NCBI RefSeq assembly: GCF_014649715.1
Contig: NZ_BMTO01000004.1
Span: 276,038-340,037, forward strand
Direction of reading: 5' to 3'
Length of the DNA stretch: 64,000 nt
From: Streptomyces lateritius
GTDB lineage: Bacteria > Actinomycetota > Actinomycetes > Streptomycetales > Streptomycetaceae
Under the pieces are notes generated by a model, which saw only the letters and a list, made by a program, of their open reading frames with translations, was not told the DNA's origin and did not search any database. Below are positions 53,485-63,793 of the stretch, one piece after another (position 1 is the first letter of the stretch; every line of letters starts with the position of its first letter). A program made the translations under genes and the position numbers.

Positions 53485-55635
53485 TCATCGGCCCGCCGCT
53501 TCCCCGCCCTTACCGGTGGGGGAGCCGGCGGGCTTCCGCGTTTTCGGTACCGTCGTACGGAAGGGCCGGGGAGCCTCGCCGGGGCGGCCGCCGGCCGGAT
53601 CCCGTCGCTCGCCGAGAGCCCGGCGCACGGCCGCGTCCAGGGATAGCCCCCGCCCCTCCCGTACGGACGCCCCGTAGCGCTCCGCGCCGAGCAGCTCGCC
53701 GGCCTGGCGCTCGCACACCGCCCGGGGTCCGTCGAAGGAGCCCGAGCCGAACAGCCGCAACCCCACCATGCCCCACACCGGCAGCGCGGCCCCCTGGAGC
53801 ACCGCCGCCTCCGCCGGGTCCCCCTCGCTCGCCGTCACCAGGGCCAGCAGCTCGATCGCCAGCACCAGACCCACCAGGTCGTGGAACGTGTGGTTGATCG
53901 TGACGCACTCCCCGAGCAACGCCCGGGCCTCGGTGTGATCACCCCCCGTCCATGCCGCGTACGCCAGCACGTACAGGGCGTACGCCCTGGTCCAGCGCTC
54001 GCCGCGCTCCTCGCAGATCTCCCGCACCTCGGCGCAGAGCGCGACCGCACCCTCCAGATCGCCCCGGAAGACCCGGGCCATCGCCAGCTCGACCTGCCCC
54101 ATCAGCACGTTGCTGTTCAGCTCGCCCACTTCCTGGTACGTCTCCAGGGCCCGGCCGATCAGCTCCTCGGCCCGCGGCATGTCGTCGGAGAGCAGCGCCA
54201 GGCAGCCCATTCGATGGGTCGCGTACGCCTCGGCCAGCGGATTCCCGGTGGCGCGGGCCCGCTCGCGGCACTCGTGCAGCGCCGCCACCGCCGCCGTGGT
54301 GTCCCCCTGCAGGATCGCCACATAGCCGAGCACCCAGAGCGCCTTGAGCCGGGCGGCCGGATGCTCGGAACGCCCGGGGTCGAGCGAGAGCGCCCGGTCC
54401 AGCCAGTGCCTGCCCTCCGAAAGGCGCCCGCACCCCACCCAGTAGAACCAGAGCGTCCCGGCGAGATGCCGCGCCAGATGTGTCTCCTCGGGCTGCTCCA
54501 GGCAGAGCTCCAGGGCCGCGCGGAGATTGGGCAGCGCCGCGTCCGCGCACGCGGCGACCTCGGCCTGACGCGGACTGAACCACTCCAGCTCGCACCAGGT
54601 GGCGAGGCCCATGTACCAGTCGCGGTGGCGCCGGCGCATCCGCGCCGTGTCGCCGAGCGCGGCCAGCCACTCCGCCCCGTACGCCGCGACCGTGTCCAGC
54701 ATGCGGTGGCGCGGACCCGCCGCCGTCTCCTCGCGGAATACCAGCGACTGCGCCACCAGACCGCCGAGCGCCTCCACGACCCGCTCCGCCGGCAGGTCCG
54801 GTCCACCGCAGACGTACTCCACGGCCTCCAGGTCGAACGGCCCGGCGAAGACCGAGAGCCGCGCCCACAGCAGCCGCTCCTCGGGCGTGCACAGCTCATG
54901 GCTCCAGCCGATCGCGGTGCGCAGGGCCTGATGGCGGGGAAGCACACCGCGCGTCCCCTCCGAGAGGAGCCGGAACCGGTCGTCGAGCCGGTGGAGCATC
55001 TGCTCCACGGTGAGCAACGGCAGCCGTCCGGCGGCCAGTTCGAGGGCGAGCGGAATCCGGTCGAGGCGCCGGCACAACTCCCGTACCGCCTCCGGGTCGC
55101 CTGCCGGGGCGCCGGCCGCCGACGCCCGCTCCGCGAAGAGCCGCACCGCGTCCTCGTCGGTCATCGGCGCCAACGTGAACACCGCCTCCCCGTCCACCCG
55201 GAGCGGCCGGCGGCCCACCGCGAGCACCGTCAGACCGGGGGCCGCCCGCAACAACTCCCGCAGCAGCGGGGCGCACTCCTCCACGAGGTGCTCGAAGCCG
55301 TCCACGACGAGCAGGAGCCGGCGATCGGCGAGATGCTCGATCAGCGCCTCGCGCGGGGTGCGCAGCGTGTGGTCGGTCAGGCCCAGCGCCTCGACCAGGG
55401 CGAGCGCCACCAGCTCCGGGTCGCGCAGGCCCGAGAGTTCCGCCAGCCGCACGCCGTCGGCGTACCGTTTCTGCGCCGCCGAGGCGGCCCGCAGCGCCAG
55501 CCTGGTCTTGCCGACACCGCCCACCCCGACCACGGTGACCAGGCGGGCTTCGGCAAGGAGCAGGCTCACTCGGTCCTGCTCGTCGGCGCGTCCGACGAAC
55601 CGGTTCAGCTCAGCCGGGAGATTGCTCCGTCGCAT
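53485..55635 (-). CDS. NB-ARC ATPase with TPR region, LuxR/AfsR-type without DNA-binding domain
   Basis: A 716-aa signal-transduction ATPase. The N-terminus NLPAELNRFVGR, Walker A GVGGVGKTRL near residue 36-46 and Walker B LLLVVDGFEHL near 105-115 are typical. After the NB-ARC and winged-helix part come TPR-like helical repeats (about 350-620). The family usually ends in a LuxR HTH or begins with an SARP domain; here the C-terminus is a Pro/Lys-rich tail with no HTH visible. ATG 55635 is taken from the conserved start. It may act through a partner regulator. It is convergent with rpsD. Confidence 0.85.
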   Translation of the reverse strand: MRRSNLPAELNRFVGRADEQDRVSLLLAEARLVTVVGVGGVGKTRLALRAASAAQKRYADGVRLAELSGLRDPELVALALVEALGLTDHTLRTPREALIEHLADRRLLLVVDGFEHLVEECAPLLRELLRAAPGLTVLAVGRRPLRVDGEAVFTLAPMTDEDAVRLFAERASAAGAPAGDPEAVRELCRRLDRIPLALELAAGRLPLLTVEQMLHRLDDRFRLLSEGTRGVLPRHQALRTAIGWSHELCTPEERLLWARLSVFAGPFDLEAVEYVCGGPDLPAERVVEALGGLVAQSLVFREETAAGPRHRMLDTVAAYGAEWLAALGDTARMRRRHRDWYMGLATWCELEWFSPRQAEVAACADAALPNLRAALELCLEQPEETHLARHLAGTLWFYWVGCGRLSEGRHWLDRALSLDPGRSEHPAARLKALWVLGYVAILQGDTTAAVAALHECRERARATGNPLAEAYATHRMGCLALLSDDMPRAEELIGRALETYQEVGELNSNVLMGQVELAMARVFRGDLEGAVALCAEVREICEERGERWTRAYALYVLAYAAWTGGDHTEARALLGECVTINHTFHDLVGLVLAIELLALVTASEGDPAEAAVLQGAALPVWGMVGLRLFGSGSFDGPRAVCERQAGELLGAERYGASVREGRGLSLDAAVRRALGERRDPAGGRPGEAPRPFRTTVPKTRKPAGSPTGKGGEAAGR

Positions 55636-55804
55636 GAGACACGGAGCGTACTCATCCGGGCGCACTCCGTACAGCCGGATCGCGCGAACCCCTCCCACGA
55701 GCGCCGCTGCGAGCGGTAATGCGGTACGGGGAAAGACCGTGGGCGCGATAGGGTCGGGAGACGACTTCTGGCAAGGGCCCAACGACAGCAGAGAGCGGTG
55801 CGGA

Positions 55805-56251
55805 GTGACCGGTGGAGAGGTTGCCGGGATCCTGGTGGCCGTGTTCTGGGCGATTCTCGTCTCCTTCCTCGCCGTGGTGCTGGTGAGACTGGCGCAGACG
55901 CTCAGGGCGACCACCAAGCTGGTGGCGGACGTGACCGAACAGGCCGTCCCGTTGCTCAGTGACGCCTCCGCGACCGTGCGGTCGGCGCAGACCCAGCTCG
56001 AGCGGGTCGACGCGATCGCCTCGGACGTCCAGGAGGTCACCTCCAACGCGTCGGCGCTCTCCACCACCGTCGCCTCCACCTTCGGCGGTCCGCTGGTCAA
56101 GGTCGCGGCCTTCGGCTACGGCGTGCGCAGGGCGCTCGGCCGCGGCCGGGACGACCGCGGCCGTGACGAGGCACCGCGGGCGTCCGCGCCACGAACCGTC
56201 GTCGTCGGTCGCACCGTGCCGTCCGCGAGACGCCGGAAGCAGAAGGGCTGA
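55805..56251 (+). CDS. DUF948 membrane-anchored protein
   Basis: A 148-aa protein. One N-terminal helix (VAGILVAVFWAILVSFLAVVL, residues ~6-26) is followed by a helical DUF948 region (TEQAVPLLSDASATVRSAQTQLERVDAIASDV) and a basic tail (SARRRKQKG). Function unknown; similar proteins occur in the cell envelope of Gram-positives. GTG 55805 is used. It is followed after 5 bp by the next small envelope gene and then alaS, forming a small operon. Confidence 0.82.
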   Translation: MTGGEVAGILVAVFWAILVSFLAVVLVRLAQTLRATTKLVADVTEQAVPLLSDASATVRSAQTQLERVDAIASDVQEVTSNASALSTTVASTFGGPLVKVAAFGYGVRRALGRGRDDRGRDEAPRASAPRTVVVGRTVPSARRRKQKG

Positions 56252-56256
56252 GCTCC

Positions 56257-56610
56257 ATGTTCCGCCGCACGTTCTGGTTCACCGCAGGCGCAGCCGCCGG
56301 CGTGTGGGCCACCACCAAGGTCAACCGCAAGCTCAAGCAGTTGACCCCCGAGAGCCTCGCCGCGCAGGCGGCGAACAAGGCGATCGAGACCGGCCACCGG
56401 CTCAAGGACTTCGCCCTCGACGTCAGGGCGGGCATGGTCCAGCGCGAGGCCGAACTGGGAGAGGCGCTCGGCCTGGACGCACCGGCCGGCCACGAACTCC
56501 CGGGGGCCCGCCGGGCGGCCGCGCTCGGCCCCATCCCGCCCACCACCACGACCACGTACTCGTACGACGCAACGCCTACGAGTCCGCACAACCGGAATGA
56601 GGACCACTGA
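56257..56610 (+). CDS. Small membrane-associated protein (DUF6167-like)
   Basis: A 117-aa protein with a short N-terminal hydrophobic segment ([17 protein letters not shown]), then an amphipathic Lys/Gln-rich helix and a Thr/Pro-rich tail. It fits the actinobacterial DUF6167 type, found upstream of alaS in Streptomyces. The stop TGA overlaps the alaS ATG by one base, so translation is coupled. No function known. Confidence 0.75.
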   Translation: MFRRTFWFTAGAAAGVWATTKVNRKLKQLTPESLAAQAANKAIETGHRLKDFALDVRAGMVQREAELGEALGLDAPAGHELPGARRAAALGPIPPTTTTTYSYDATPTSPHNRNEDH

Positions 56611-59279
56611 TGGAGTCGGCTGAAATCCGCCGCCGCTGGCTGAGCTTCTTCGAGGAGCGCGGGCACACCGTCGTGCCTTCGGCGTCGCTCATCGCGGACG
56701 ACCCGACTCTGCTTCTGGTCCCCGCCGGCATGGTTCCGTTCAAGCCGTACTTCCTCGGCGAGGTCAAGCCGCCGTTCTCCCGCGCCTCCAGCGTGCAGAA
56801 GTGCGTGCGTACGCCTGACATCGAAGAGGTCGGCAAGACCACCCGCCACGGCACGTTCTTCCAGATGTGCGGCAACTTCTCCTTCGGCGACTACTTCAAG
56901 GAAGGCGCCATCAAGCTCGCCTGGGAGCTGCTGACCACCTCGGTGGAACACGGCGGCTACGGACTCGAGCCGGAGAAGCTCTGGATCACGGTCTACCAGG
57001 ACGACGACGAGGCCGAGCAGATCTGGCGCGACATCGTCGGCGTGCCGGCCGAGCGCATCCAGCGGCTGGGCAAGAAGGACAACTTCTGGTCGATGGGCGT
57101 CCCCGGGCCCTGTGGCCCGTGTTCCGAGATCAACTACGACCGCGGCCCCGAGTTCGGCGTCGAGGGCGGCCCCGCCGTCAACGACGAGCGGTACGTGGAG
57201 ATCTGGAACCTCGTCTTCATGCAGTACGAGCGCGGCGAGGGCACGTCGAAGGAGGACTTCGAGATCCTCGGCGACCTGCCGTCGAAGAACATCGACACCG
57301 GCCTCGGGCTCGAGCGCCTGGCGATGATCCTGCAGGGCGTACAGAACATGTACGAGACCGACACCCTCAAGGTCGTCATCGACAAGGCCACCGAGCTCAC
57401 CGGCGTCGACTACGGCACGTCTCACGACACCGACGTCTCGCTGCGCGTGGTCGCCGACCACATGCGCACGTCCGTGATGCTCATCGGCGACGGCGTCACA
57501 CCCGGCAACGAGGGCCGCGGCTATGTGCTCCGCCGCATCATGCGACGCGCCATCCGCAACATGCGCCTGCTCGGCGCCACCGACGTCGTCGTCGGACAGC
57601 TCGTGGACACCGTGATCGACACGATGGGCGAGCAGTACCCGGAGCTGGTCACCGACCGCAAGCGGATCGAGACGGTCGCCCTCGCCGAGGAGGCCCGCTT
57701 CCTTAAGACGCTCAACGCCGGCAGCAACGTCCTCGACGGCGCCGTCTCCGAGACCAAGGCCGCCGGCTCCACGGTCCTCCCGGGCGAGAAGGCGTTCCTG
57801 CTCCACGACACCTGGGGCTTCCCGATCGACCTCACCCTGGAGATCGCCGCCGAGCAGGGCCTCTCCGTGGACGAGGCCGGCTTCCGCCGCCTGATGCAGG
57901 AGCAGCGGGACAAGGCCAAGGCCGACGCCAAGGCCAAGAAGACCGGCCACGCCGACGTCGCCGCCTATCGCGAGATCGCGGACAGCAGCGGCTCGACGGA
58001 GTTCACCGGCTACACCAACACCGAGGGCGAGACCACCGTCGTCGGCCTGCTGGTCAACGGCGTTCCGTCGCCCGCCGCCACCGAGGGCGACGAGGTCGAG
58101 GTCGTCCTCGACCGCACCCCGTTCTACGCCGAGGGCGGCGGCCAGCTCGCCGACCAGGGCCGGATCAAGCTGCACGGCGGCGCCGTCATCGAGATCCGCG
58201 ACGTCCAGCAGCCCGTGCCGGGCGTCTCCGTCCACAAGGGTTCCGTCCAGGTCGGGGAGGTGACGGTCGGCTCCACCGCCTACGCCGCCATCGACGTGCG
58301 CCGCCGCCGGGCCATCGCCCGCGCCCACAGCGCCACCCACCTCACGCATCAGGCGCTGCGCGACGCGCTCGGCCCGACGGCCGCCCAGGCCGGTTCGGAG
58401 AACTCGCCGGGCCGCTTCCGCTTCGACTTCGGCTCCCCGAACGCCGTGCCCGGCACGGTCCTCACGGATGTCGAGCAGAAGATCAACGAGGTCCTCGCCC
58501 GGGAGCTCGACGTGCACGCCGAGGTCATGCCGATCGACGAGGCCAAGCGCCAGGGCGCCATCGCCGAGTTCGGCGAGAAGTACGGCGAGAAGGTCCGCGT
58601 CGTCACCATCGGCGACTTCTCCAAGGAGCTGTGCGGCGGTACGCACGTCCACAACACCGCTCAGCTGGGTCTGGTGAAGCTGCTCGGCGAGTCGTCGATC
58701 GGCAGTGGCGTGCGCCGTGTCGAGGCCCTGGTCGGCGTCGACGCGTACAACTTCCTCGCCCGGGAGCACACGGTCGTCGCCCAGCTCCAGGAGCTGGTCA
58801 AGGGCCGCCCCGAGGAGCTGCCCGAGAAGATCTCCGCCATGCTCGGCAAGCTGAAGGACGCCGAGAAGGAGATCGAGAGGTTCCGCGCCGAGAAGGTGCT
58901 GCAGGCCGCCGCCGGCCTGGTCGAGAGTGCCAAGGACGTCCGCGGTGTCGCCGTCGTCACCGGCCAGGTCCCCGACGGCACCTCCGCCGACGACCTGCGC
59001 AGGCTGGTCCTCGACGTCCGCGGCCGCATCCCGGGCGACCGCCCGGCCGTCGTGGCCCTGTTCACCACGGCCAACGGCCGTCCGCTGACGGTCATCGCCA
59101 CCAACGAGGCCGCCCGCGAGCGGGGTCTCAAGGCCGGTGACCTGGTCCGTACCGCCGCCAAGACGCTCGGCGGCGGCGGTGGCGGCAAGCCGGACGTCGC
59201 CCAGGGCGGCGGCCAGAACCCCGATGCGGTCGGCGACGCCATCGAAGCCGTCGAGCGCCTCGTGGTGGAAACCGCGTGA
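56610..59279 (+). CDS. alaS: Alanyl-tRNA synthetase
   Basis: An 889-aa class II synthetase. The catalytic core starts [20 protein letters not shown] with motif 2 [27 protein letters not shown]. The editing domain has HSATHLTH near 573 and CGGTHVHNT near 674 (zinc HxxxH...CxxxH). The C-terminal DHHA1-type domain has a Gly-rich loop ([18 protein letters not shown] near 850-868). ATG 56610 overlaps the upstream stop. ruvX starts within its last codons (GTGA), so both are co-translated. Confidence 0.97.
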   Translation: MESAEIRRRWLSFFEERGHTVVPSASLIADDPTLLLVPAGMVPFKPYFLGEVKPPFSRASSVQKCVRTPDIEEVGKTTRHGTFFQMCGNFSFGDYFKEGAIKLAWELLTTSVEHGGYGLEPEKLWITVYQDDDEAEQIWRDIVGVPAERIQRLGKKDNFWSMGVPGPCGPCSEINYDRGPEFGVEGGPAVNDERYVEIWNLVFMQYERGEGTSKEDFEILGDLPSKNIDTGLGLERLAMILQGVQNMYETDTLKVVIDKATELTGVDYGTSHDTDVSLRVVADHMRTSVMLIGDGVTPGNEGRGYVLRRIMRRAIRNMRLLGATDVVVGQLVDTVIDTMGEQYPELVTDRKRIETVALAEEARFLKTLNAGSNVLDGAVSETKAAGSTVLPGEKAFLLHDTWGFPIDLTLEIAAEQGLSVDEAGFRRLMQEQRDKAKADAKAKKTGHADVAAYREIADSSGSTEFTGYTNTEGETTVVGLLVNGVPSPAATEGDEVEVVLDRTPFYAEGGGQLADQGRIKLHGGAVIEIRDVQQPVPGVSVHKGSVQVGEVTVGSTAYAAIDVRRRRAIARAHSATHLTHQALRDALGPTAAQAGSENSPGRFRFDFGSPNAVPGTVLTDVEQKINEVLARELDVHAEVMPIDEAKRQGAIAEFGEKYGEKVRVVTIGDFSKELCGGTHVHNTAQLGLVKLLGESSIGSGVRRVEALVGVDAYNFLAREHTVVAQLQELVKGRPEELPEKISAMLGKLKDAEKEIERFRAEKVLQAAAGLVESAKDVRGVAVVTGQVPDGTSADDLRRLVLDVRGRIPGDRPAVVALFTTANGRPLTVIATNEAARERGLKAGDLVRTAAKTLGGGGGGKPDVAQGGGQNPDAVGDAIEAVERLVVETA

Positions 59280-59755
59280 CGGAGTCGACGATGCGTCGCG
59301 GCCGTCGCCTCGCGATCGACGTCGGGGACGCCCGGATCGGGGTCGCCTCGTGCGACCCCGACGGGGTCCTCGCCACCCCGGTGGAGACCGTGCCGGGACG
59401 TGACGTCCCGGCCGCCCACCGGCGGCTCAGGCAGATCGTCGAGGAGTACGAACCGATCGAGATCGTGGTCGGCCTCCCTCGCTCCCTCTCCGGGGGCGAG
59501 GGGCCGGCCGCGGCCAAGGTCCGCCGCTTCGCCCAGGAACTCGCCCGCGGCGTCGCCCCCGTACCGGTCCGTCTCGTCGACGAGCGGATGACGACGGTGA
59601 CGGCGACGCAGGGGCTGCGGGCCTCGGGGGTGAAGGCGAAGAAGGGGCGGTCAGTCATCGATCAGGCCGCCGCTGTGATCATCCTTCAAGCAGCTCTTGA
59701 GTCCGAACGGGTATCAGGTAATCCGCCCGGCGAGGGCGTCGAAGTGGTCATCTGA
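59276..59755 (+). CDS. ruvX: Putative pre-16S rRNA nuclease RuvX (YqgF)
   Basis: A 159-aa RNase H-fold nuclease. Family motifs are [19 protein letters not shown] near residue 12-30, [11 protein letters not shown] near 62-72 and [13 protein letters not shown] near 97-109, with the C-terminal [12 protein letters not shown]. In other bacteria it matures the 16S rRNA 5' end and is linked to Holliday junctions. GTG 59276 overlaps the alaS stop by 4 nt. The alaS-ruvX-mltG-aroE order is conserved in mycobacteria. Confidence 0.93.
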   Translation: MTESTMRRGRRLAIDVGDARIGVASCDPDGVLATPVETVPGRDVPAAHRRLRQIVEEYEPIEIVVGLPRSLSGGEGPAAAKVRRFAQELARGVAPVPVRLVDERMTTVTATQGLRASGVKAKKGRSVIDQAAAVIILQAALESERVSGNPPGEGVEVVI

Positions 59756-59856
59756 TCGCGATACGGTAACGTTCCGCGCGATGCGGCGGTGTTCGAACAG
59801 CTGCCGCACAACGTAGAGGCTGACCGTCCGGACGCCTCGCGGCTGTTTGGGGATCG

Positions 59857-61605
59857 ATGACTGAGTATGGCCGGGGCCCCGGCTCCGAACCGTGGCATCC
59901 CGCGGACCCGCTCTACGGGGACCAGGGATGGGGAGGCCAGCAGCAGTACCCGCAGCAGGCGCAGTACGGCCACCAGGACCCGTACGGCCAGGGCCAGGAT
60001 CAGGGCCAGGGGTACGAGCCGCAGTACCAGCAGCCGCATCCGCCTCAGCAGCACCAGCCGCAGCAGTACAACGATCCCCAGTACGGCGACCCGTCGTACG
60101 GCGGGCGGCAGCAGGATCAGTACGAACAGCAGGATCAGTACGAACAGCAGGGGCAGCGGCCCGCGTACGGCCAGCAGCAGCCGGGGTACGACACGCCCGG
60201 GTACCCCGCACAGCAGTACGACCCCAGCTGGGAGACGGGCCAGGCGTCCATGCCGTACGGCGCCACTCCGGCCGATCCCTACGGTGGCCAGAACCCTGAC
60301 CTCTACGGCACGCCCGAGGCGTACCCGCCGCCGCAGCCGCCCGGCCGCCGGCAGGACCCGCCGGAGCCCGTGACCGACTGGGAGACGGAGGCCGCGGAGG
60401 AGGAGCGGCACCCCTTCTTCACCGGTGGGAACGGCGACGGCGATGACGACGGGTACGACGACGACCCGGCCGAGAGCCGCTCCTCGCGCGGCGGACGCGA
60501 CCGCCGGGGCAAGGGCAAGAAGAAGACCAAGAACGGTGTCGCCTGTCTCGTCGTCGCCCTCGTCCTGGCGGGCGGGGTGGGCGGTATCGGCTACTTCGGC
60601 TACCAGTTCTGGCAGGGCCAGTTCGGCGCGTCGCCCGACTACACGGGTGAGGGCAGCGGCTCGGTCCAGGTGGAGATCCCCAAGGCCGCCGGCGGCTACG
60701 AGATCGGCAACATCCTGAAGAAGGCCGGGGTCGTCGCGAGCGTCGACGCCTTCGTCTCGGCGCAGCAGCGGAACCCGAAGGGTCTGTCGATCCAGGCCGG
60801 CGTGTACACGCTGAAGAAGGAGATGTCGGCGGAGAGCGCGGTCGCGCTGATGCTGAGTCCGGCGAGCCAGGCCAACTTCGTGATCCCCGAGGGCAAGCGG
60901 AACACCTGGGTCTACGAGCAGATCGACAAGAAGCTCGACCTGGAGAAGGGCACGACGCAAGGTGTGGCCAAGGCCAAGGCGAACGACCTCGGCCTCCCGG
61001 ACTGGGCCAAGAACCAGGCCGACGTGAAGGACCCGCTGGAGGGCTTCCTCTTCCCGGCGAGCTACCCGGTGGCCAAGGGGAACAAGCCGGAGGACGTCCT
61101 CCGGAGGATGATCGCGCGTGCGAACCAGGAGTACGGCAAGCACGACCTCCAGGCCGAGGCGTCCGAGCTGGGGCTCAAGTCCCCGCTGGAACTGCTCACC
61201 GTCGCGAGCCTCGTGCAGGCCGAGGGCAAGCACAAGCAGGACTTCGACAAGGTCTCGCGCGTCGTCTACAACCGCCTCAAGCCCGACAACAGGCAGACGT
61301 ACGGCCTGCTCGACTTCGACTCCACGGTCAACTACGCCAAGGGCGAGAGCACGCTCGACATCGGCTCGGTGGACAAGCTGCGCCAGTTCAAGCACCCGTA
61401 CAACACCTACTACATCCATGGCCTGCCGCCCGGTCCGATCGGCAACCCGGGGCTGGAGGCACTCAACTCGGCGATCAACCCGACGCCCGGTCCCTGGTAC
61501 TACTTCGTGTCCGTCACCGAGGACGAGACCCTGTTCGCGGAGACGAACGAGGAGCACGAGCGCAACCGGAAGAAGTACGAGGAAGCACGGAAGTCCGGAC
61601 AGTGA
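59857..61605 (+). CDS. mltG: Endolytic peptidoglycan transglycosylase MltG with prion-like cytoplasmic domain
   Basis: A 582-aa inner-membrane enzyme that cuts new glycan strands and ends their growth. The cytoplasmic N-terminal ~165 residues are Gln/Tyr/Pro/Gly-rich low complexity. A charged stretch and one helix (residues ~227-250) follow, then the LysM-like and YceG domain, with the catalytic Glu in LVQAEGKHKQDFDKVSRVVYNRL near 456 and the conserved PYNTYYIHGLPPGPIGNPG near 520. ATG 59857 is used; aroE overlaps its end by 4 nt (GTGA). Confidence 0.92.
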   Translation: MTEYGRGPGSEPWHPADPLYGDQGWGGQQQYPQQAQYGHQDPYGQGQDQGQGYEPQYQQPHPPQQHQPQQYNDPQYGDPSYGGRQQDQYEQQDQYEQQGQRPAYGQQQPGYDTPGYPAQQYDPSWETGQASMPYGATPADPYGGQNPDLYGTPEAYPPPQPPGRRQDPPEPVTDWETEAAEEERHPFFTGGNGDGDDDGYDDDPAESRSSRGGRDRRGKGKKKTKNGVACLVVALVLAGGVGGIGYFGYQFWQGQFGASPDYTGEGSGSVQVEIPKAAGGYEIGNILKKAGVVASVDAFVSAQQRNPKGLSIQAGVYTLKKEMSAESAVALMLSPASQANFVIPEGKRNTWVYEQIDKKLDLEKGTTQGVAKAKANDLGLPDWAKNQADVKDPLEGFLFPASYPVAKGNKPEDVLRRMIARANQEYGKHDLQAEASELGLKSPLELLTVASLVQAEGKHKQDFDKVSRVVYNRLKPDNRQTYGLLDFDSTVNYAKGESTLDIGSVDKLRQFKHPYNTYYIHGLPPGPIGNPGLEALNSAINPTPGPWYYFVSVTEDETLFAETNEEHERNRKKYEEARKSGQ

Positions 61606-62429
61606 GCAGCACGTCGCGCGCGGCCGTCCTCGGCTCGCCCATCGCCCACTCCCTCTCGCCCGTCCTGCACCGGGCCGCCTACGCGGCGCTAGGCCTCGAC
61701 GGCTGGTCCTACGACCGTTTCGAGGTCGACGAGGCCGGGCTGCCCGGCTTCGTCGCCGGCCTGGACGATTCCTGGGCCGGGCTCTCGCTGACCATGCCGC
61801 TCAAGCGGGCGATCATCCCGCTGCTCGACGAGATCAGCGACACGGCCGCCTCGGTCGAGGCCGTGAACACGGTCGTCTTCACCGAGGACGGCCGTCGTGT
61901 CGGCGACAACACGGATATTCCCGGCCTGGTCGCCGCCCTGCGCGAGCGGGGCGTCGAGAAGGTGGACTCCGCCGCGATCCTCGGCGCCGGCGCCACCGCC
62001 TCGTCCGCGCTGGCCGCGCTCGCCCGGATCTGCGCGGGCCCCGTCACCGCGTACGTACGCGGCGAGGCGCGGGCCGAGGAGATGCGGGGCTGGGGCGAGC
62101 GGCTCGGCGTGGACGTCCGTACGGCGCAGTGGGGGAGTGCGGCCGAGGCGTTCGCCTCTCCCCTGGTGATCGCCACGACGCCCGCCGGGGCGACGGACGA
62201 CCTGGCCCCGGCCGTGTCCGGTACCCCCGGCACCCTCTTCGACGTGCTGTACCACCCCTGGCCGACCCCGCTCGCCGCCGCCTGGTCGGAACGCGGCGGC
62301 ACGGTCCTCGGTGGCCTCGACCTCCTCGTCCACCAGGCGGTCCTTCAGGTCGAGCAGATGACGGGACGGTCCCCGGCGCCGCTGGCGGCGATGCGGGCCG
62401 CGGGGGAGCGGGCGCTCGGCGAGCGTTGA
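61602..62429 (+). CDS. aroE: Shikimate dehydrogenase
   Basis: A 275-aa NADP-dependent reductase for 3-dehydroshikimate. The substrate loop SPIAHSLSPVLHRAAY is near residue 12-27, the catalytic Lys in SLTMPLKRAI near 62-71, GDNTDIPGLVAAL near 101, the nucleotide loop ILGAGATASSALAAL near 126 and the closing VHQAVLQVEQMTG. GTG 61602 overlaps the mltG stop. It is the third-to-last step before aroK and aroC products. Confidence 0.93.
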   Translation: MSSTSRAAVLGSPIAHSLSPVLHRAAYAALGLDGWSYDRFEVDEAGLPGFVAGLDDSWAGLSLTMPLKRAIIPLLDEISDTAASVEAVNTVVFTEDGRRVGDNTDIPGLVAALRERGVEKVDSAAILGAGATASSALAALARICAGPVTAYVRGEARAEEMRGWGERLGVDVRTAQWGSAAEAFASPLVIATTPAGATDDLAPAVSGTPGTLFDVLYHPWPTPLAAAWSERGGTVLGGLDLLVHQAVLQVEQMTGRSPAPLAAMRAAGERALGER

Positions 62430-62608
62430 GCGGCCGGCTCGGACGCCCCTGACCCGCCCGACCTGATGCCCGACCTGACATGCTGCGTCCGATACCTGGA
62501 CCGGCGAGCGGGTTCCCGCCCGGGACGTGGGAGGATCGGACACGGCGGGCTCGGGCCGCGCACCCGTTCGCGCCGCAGCAGTTCCAGGCGCGAGCATGAG
62601 GAGCATCG

Positions 62609-63793
62609 TTGAGCAGGTTGCGTTGGCTGACCGCTGGGGAGTCCCACGGACCCGCGCTGGTCGCGACGCTGGAGGGTCTTCCCGCCGGTGTCCCGGTCAC
62701 CACCGAGCTGGTGGCGGACCACCTCGCGCGGCGGCGCCTGGGCTATGGGCGCGGCGCCCGGATGAAGTTCGAGCAGGACGAGGTCACCTTCCTCGGCGGT
62801 GTCCGCCACGGGCTCTCCCTCGGCTCACCGATCGCGGTGATGGTCGGCAACACCGAGTGGCCGAAGTGGGAGAAGGTCATGTCGGCCGACCCGGTCGACC
62901 CCGCCGAGCTGAAGGAGACCGGCCGCAACGCTCCGCTGACCCGGCCCCGGCCCGGTCACGCGGACCTCGCCGGAATGCAGAAGTACGGGTTCGACGAGGC
63001 GCGGCCGATCCTGGAGCGGGCTTCCGCGCGGGAGACCGCGGCCCGGGTCGCCCTCGGTGCCGTCGCCCGGTCGTTCCTGAAGGAGGCCGCGGGCATCGAG
63101 ATCGTCTCGCACGTGATCGAGCTCGCCGCTGCCAAGGCGCCGTACGGCGTCTACCCGACCCCGGCCGACGTCGAGAAGCTGGACGCCGACCCCGTGCGCT
63201 GCCTCGACGCCGACGCGTCGAAGGCGATGGTCGCGGAGATCGACCAGGCCCACAAGGACGGCGACACCCTCGGCGGGGTCGTCGAGGTCCTCGCCTACGG
63301 GGTGCCGGTCGGGCTCGGCTCCCACGTGCACTGGGACCGCCGGCTCGACGCGCGGCTCGCCGCCGCGCTGATGGGCATCCAGGCGATCAAGGGCGTCGAG
63401 GTCGGTGACGGATTCGAACTGGCCCGCGTGCCGGGCTCGAAGGCCCACGACGAGATCGTCGCGACGCCCGAGGGCATCAAGCGCACCTCCGGCCGCTCCG
63501 GCGGCACCGAGGGCGGCCTCACCACCGGTGAGCTGCTCCGGGTCCGCGCCGCGATGAAGCCGATCGCCACCGTGCCGCGCGCCCTGGCCACCGTCGACGT
63601 CGTCACCGGCGAGGCCGCGCAGGCCCACCACCAGCGTTCCGACGTGTGCGCCGTGCCGGCCGCCGGCATCGTCGCCGAGGCGATGGTCGCGCTCGTCCTC
63701 GCGGACGCCGTCGTGGAGAAGTTCGGCGGCGACAGCGTCCCGGAGACCCGCCGCAACGTCCGGTCGTACCTCGACAACCTCCAGATCCGGTGA
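62609..63793 (+). CDS. aroC: Chorismate synthase
   Basis: A 394-aa FMN-dependent enzyme that makes chorismate from 5-enolpyruvylshikimate 3-phosphate. Family signatures are [21 protein letters not shown] near residue 7-27, [18 protein letters not shown] near 48-65, [16 protein letters not shown] near 112-127, [15 protein letters not shown] near 140 and the C-terminal [17 protein letters not shown]. The start is TTG 62609 with GAGGAG upstream. It overlaps aroK by 4 nt (GTGA). Its product feeds the PabB-like gene at 7.4 kb. Confidence 0.96.
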   Translation: MSRLRWLTAGESHGPALVATLEGLPAGVPVTTELVADHLARRRLGYGRGARMKFEQDEVTFLGGVRHGLSLGSPIAVMVGNTEWPKWEKVMSADPVDPAELKETGRNAPLTRPRPGHADLAGMQKYGFDEARPILERASARETAARVALGAVARSFLKEAAGIEIVSHVIELAAAKAPYGVYPTPADVEKLDADPVRCLDADASKAMVAEIDQAHKDGDTLGGVVEVLAYGVPVGLGSHVHWDRRLDARLAAALMGIQAIKGVEVGDGFELARVPGSKAHDEIVATPEGIKRTSGRSGGTEGGLTTGELLRVRAAMKPIATVPRALATVDVVTGEAAQAHHQRSDVCAVPAAGIVAEAMVALVLADAVVEKFGGDSVPETRRNVRSYLDNLQIR

